DNA of 64,000 nucleotides, from the NCBI RefSeq assembly GCF_030272615.1, contig NC_081414.1, forward strand, positions 658,082,292 to 658,146,291. Direction: 5' to 3'. Below are positions 58,801 to 64,000 of this stretch, piece after piece. The DNA is from Cryptomeria japonica. Lineage: Eukaryota > Streptophyta > Pinopsida > Cupressales > Cupressaceae. Both the position numbers and the translations under genes were made by a program. The stretch's first letter is position 1. Each line of letters opens with the position of its first letter. The notes under the pieces are model-generated. The model had not been told where the DNA came from. It made no database searches and saw only the letters and a list, made by a program, of their open reading frames with translations.

Positions 58801-60346
58801 CTACTCTGATAAGATAACCTAAGTTGATTTCCTTGTCATAGCACGTAATTGATTTATAGGATAGGTCTGAAAATCCTAGATGGTAGTGGTATAGAGCCCA
58901 CATCAGAATGAAATCTTGAGGATCTTACGTAAATCAAAGACCCATGTGCGAAGCCAATGTGGTGAAAAGATAGTGAGTTATTGGTGGTGTCCTTAGAAAA
59001 CACAAACTATCCGGACACATGCCATGTGTCTCACCTTAAAGTTTAAAGTTTGTAGAAAATCAAGCAATTGATGACTCACACCAAGCTTCCTTGTCCAAAT
59101 ATAAATGAAAGATATGCAAAAAGGCTTGTACTATCTACTTGTGGCTCTTGTTTCCAAAATTTAGTTTTCCAAAAAGGGAGAATAATCAAGTCTTGTTGTG
59201 AGGTGGCATTCTTGCGTCAATGACAAATTAATTTCACACAAAAATCTAAAATATAGGTATGCTTAAAGTGTAGTGCCTTACAGCGCAGTTAATCTAGGCT
59301 TACCCATGGGGTACAAAGCTTTTTTCTTACATAACATATAGACATGCCCCTGATAGTACGGAAGAGGATAGGAAGATAATAAGGGAGTATCATTTTTATA
59401 TTCAAGTGATGATAGATCTCACTCCTCCAAGTATGTGCAACATTGTTTCGAGGCACTCCCTAAAACCACTTTAGTACCTAGACCTAGGCTCATCCCATTC
59501 AATTCAATGATGCATAAAAATAAATAAAATTCCATAATTCACTAGTAATATCATCAATACATAAAATATATCTTATACACAATATCATTTCATCCATATG
59601 CAAGGCATACTCAATTGGTAATAATTCTAAGAGAACAAATCCATATGATCCCACAATGAAATATAATCATATAAGAAGATACAAGGAATCTATTTAAACC
59701 ACACAATAATTTATTCCAATTCCTCACATCAAGAGATATCAATTCATAACACCCAAAAAAGCACAGGTCAGGCATCAATGCCAACTTCAATACAAATCAA
59801 ACACACCAACAACTTCAAGACCCATAATTCAACTCATTTAACATCACACCCACAAAATTTCTCCTCCAAAATCATCCAATCTCAACAACACACTTTGGTC
59901 ATGAACATGGTTTTGAGAGAAGAACATGAAAAATAAGCTTAGTGTTGAGAAAATGATCTCAACTCCAAATTATAAACTCACTTTGAGGGGGGAATTTAAT
60001 AAAAATAAAAAAAATTAAAATTAAAATCTAATTATCAAATGAACTCCCAAAATACCGCATGATTAATCACTTAATTCACATTAAATTAAACATAAATAAC
60101 ATATATTCCACGTTTTAATATTGAATAACTTCAACAATATCAAATTACCATTAATTCATGTGATAAATGATGGCGTACCTCAATTGATTGACTATGCACA
60201 AACAATTGTTACTGGCTGAATCAAAATGGTAACTGGTTTTTCCAAAAGCTACCAACTGTAGTAGTCAAGGCTCAAAATAATAAAATAAGGGTATTTATCT
60301 CAAGTGTTATCTCCTATTAACCACTAATGGTGTAATTAATTATTCA
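58801..60346. other. AT-rich stretch without a recognisable gene
   Basis: No LTR ends, repeats or long frames could be supported. The segment 59.5-60.1 kb is strongly A-rich on the plus strand. Confidence 0.5.
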
Positions 60347-60774
60347 TGTTGGATATTATTACACCTTACTTAAGTTTACTTGGGATAATGCATTTCATAG
60401 TAGTTTGGGTATGAGACATTTGGGTTCTTGTGCCACATTTGGATAGTGTGTTGTAGGAGATTTCCACCTTTTATGGTGTGATAATTCCACCTTTGGGGGG
60501 CGATCCACCTCATGTGGAATATTATATTGTTTCTCCTACCTACCACACCTATTTCCTACCTACCCTTGTTTCTTATTGAGCCACATGTCATTTTTGTGTG
60601 CTCACATATCCATATACACTCACCTATATAAGCAGGCTTATATTCATTCTATGTAACAACTATTGAACAATTAATCATGTATCTATTGATGAGAATACAG
60701 TTTATTATTGTCCTATATTTTGTCTCTCTATTTTATACTTTTCATTGAGCTCTCGATCTTGGCAAAATCTCACA
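60347..60774 (+). repeat. C3 5' LTR
   Basis: It starts TGTTGGATATTATTACACC and ends AAAATCTCACA directly against the primer site. Length and ends are typical of plant Copia. The 3' partner is off the window, so the left end rests on the TG rule. Confidence 0.85.
60625..60632 (+). promoter_or_regulatory. TATA box of the C3 LTR
   Basis: TATATAAG, preceded by CACTCACC and about 140 bp before the LTR end, is well placed for transcription starting inside the LTR near 60.66 kb. Confidence 0.6.
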
Positions 60775-60787
60775 TGGTATCAGAGGC
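60775..60787 (+). other. C3 primer-binding site
   Basis: TGGTATCAGAGGC follows the LTR without a gap and matches the initiator-Met tRNA complement in 12 of 13 bases. Confidence 0.92.
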
Positions 60788-61125
60788 ATTGCAGTGTTAT
60801 TGATTCATCTTTGGAGAGATTTTGAAGGACATGAAGAGGTAGATCTAAGGAACAACATCTTCTAGAGGCATCCTAGACCAGATCTGACCTCACCATCATG
60901 TCTAGGTGGTCATTTCCATGAATTTTGAGTATAAATTTGCCTATATTGGGTGAAAGTCAATTTTGGGGCCTTGGAGGAATTTTTTAGCCAATTTGGCTAT
61001 GTACGGTACGATTTTTTTGAAAAATAAAAAATAAAATAAGATAATTTTATTTTTCTATGAATTTTATTCCAAAATTTCTTTATTTAAATTGCAGTTTTTT
61101 TATTGTAAAAGTTTTTAAAAATCAA

Positions 61126-62703
<1,578 letters not shown>

Positions 62704-63738
62704 ATGGGTTCTCCTAAGTTTCCTCTCTTAACTCCTCATAATTATGCTACTTGGAAAATTGATGCATGGAGTAAACTTATGGAAAAAGGACTAACTCATT
62801 ACATTGATAGAACTATTGTTGCTCCTATTGATCCTATAGTTGATCATGTTGCTCACTTGGATTGGATCACTAAGTACATCATGGAAATTGGTACCTTAAG
62901 AAAGTATGTATCAAAGGATCTCATCTTTCATATTGAGAAATGTACCTTAATTAAGGATGCTTGGCAAAAGTTTCAAGACTTGTATGGTCAAGTTGATGAG
63001 ATTAGGGGATATCAAATTAATAGTGATCTCACCATGTTAGATCCCAAGAACTTTGATAATAGACAAGATTATGTCACTAAGGCAAAAGAGTTGAGAGCAC
63101 AACTCGAGGATTGTGGCATTGATAAGAAGGATACTCAATTGATATTCAATTTGATGGGAAAACTTCCACCAGAATATACAACATTTGTTTCTAGTTTCCA
63201 AACCCATAGGATGACAATTGGTTCAAGCTACACAATTCCTATATTTGATTCTTTCGCCGAAATTTTAATGATGGAACAAACTAAGTTGATAAGCATGGGC
63301 ATTCTTAAGACTTCTAAGTCTCAAGCCTTAGTGGAAAATCAAGGGAACAAAGGAAATCAAGGAAAGGACAATTCAAACAAGAAGAAATGGCAATCAAATC
63401 CTAAGGACAAAGCACAACCTTCTCCGCAACAAGGAGACTCATCCTCTTCCAAGAAGGAACAACTCACCAAACAAGGAGAGACCTACTTGTGCCTATTGTA
63501 AAAAGGTTGGTCATGAGGAGCATTGTTTCCATTCTAAGAAGATTGATGAGCTCACACGCATCCTCAAAAAGCACAAGATTGATTTCCCTAATTCCTACAA
63601 GAAGGGGGATTCATCAACTTCCACTTCCTCACAATCAAAGGGGAAGGGGCAAGCATTCATGGCTTCTACAAGTGGGAAGAATCACTCTTTGGGACAAGAA
63701 AAGGAAAATATCTTTGTGCTACTACAAGTCATGATTCA
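62704..63738 (+). pseudogene. C3 gag with CCHC knuckle
   Basis: ATG 62704 gives MGSPKFPLLTPHNYATWKID, a classical Copia Gag N-terminus. FQDLYGQVDEIRGYQINSDL, LRAQLEDCGIDKKDTQLIFN and LPPEYTTFVSSFQTHRM follow, then a Gln/Asn/Lys/Ser-rich linker. The knuckle CAYCKKVGHEEHCF at about 63.49 kb lies one base out of frame after a GA-rich slip near 63.47 kb. Upstream ATG 62638 would add 22 hydrophobic codons and is less likely. Confidence 0.88.
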
Positions 63739-64000
63739 AGGAGATGACTTCTAGATTCAGGGGCTTCTCATCATATGGCATCTTCTTAGTCTATGTTTTC
63801 TACATTTGAGCCTTGCACCATGTCACATATTTTGATGGGAAATAATACATACATGTATGTGATTTTAAAAGGCACTATTGTCATTGGGGATAACTCCTTC
63901 AATGATGTTTTGTGTGTACTGCACTTGAAAAACAATCTCCTTTCCATCTCTCAAATCACACATGGGGCAACTAAGAGAATTATGGAGTTCACAACTGAGT
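63739..64000 (+). pseudogene. C3 protease (start), cut by the window edge
   Basis: LLDSGASHHMASS shows an intact Asp-Ser-Gly-Ala active site at about 63.75 kb, preceded by TGA where Trp is usual. An in-frame TAG follows at the next serine cluster, then SHILMGNNTYMYV and the LHLKNNLLSISQIT string, the usual join to the integrase region, reaching the right edge. Confidence 0.85.

Overview
The window reads as nuclear DNA of a seed plant with a large, AT-rich, transposon-packed genome. The supporting signs are LTR retrotransposons primed by initiator-Met tRNA, plant Ty3/Gypsy chromovirus and Tat-type elements, Sirevirus-like Copia LTRs, a pentatricopeptide-repeat (PPR) pseudogene, and CGA-to-TGA and CAG-to-TAG type decay in almost every reading frame. 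A gymnosperm is my guess and is not proven by the sequence. I see no intact protein-coding host gene, no rRNA or tRNA gene, and no CRISPR array.

Layout. 0-5.4 kb: mostly featureless, with a chromovirus pol tail at 2.1 kb. 5.436-13.485 kb: a complete Copia-type element (called C1) with LTRs and a TAATC target duplication; it encodes a multi-zinc-knuckle Gag and a long unidentified second ORF in place of pol. 13.5-16.4 kb: exon-like and degraded coding fragments. 16.398-17.592 kb: a reverse solo LTR splitting a 145-bp tandem repeat. 18.16-22.55 kb: a decayed minus-strand Copia (C2). 22.55-26.65 kb: a block present three times, with an internal 72-bp x 3 repeat. 27.0-27.7 kb: the PPR pseudogene. 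28.538-29.914 kb: a second solo LTR. 30-31.45 kb: minus-strand coding remnants.

31.454-58.391 kb: a Del/Tekay-like chromovirus (G1) with 3.1-kb LTRs, inserted in a minus-strand reading frame that resumes on the far side. Inside G1, at 35.322-50.550 kb, lies a complete minus-strand Tat-like Gypsy element (G2) with dual RNase H and a G-patch. Both have exact 5-bp target duplications, so the order host frame, then G1, then G2 is certain. 60.347 kb to the right edge: the 5' half of another Copia (C3) with a (TA)66 tract in its leader.

The most striking observation is a small ORF between the G1 primer-binding site and gag. Its first eleven codons read like the histone H3 tail (R2, T3, K4, T6, A7, K9 and S10 kept; a stop at Q5 and Trp at R8, each one C-to-T change from H3). 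It is followed by an acidic repeat, and the same element ends its pol in a chromodomain. The second is C1, a non-autonomous element with five zinc knuckles, an ORF of about 1,130 codons, and about 50 copies of the word ACCGA/TCGGT.
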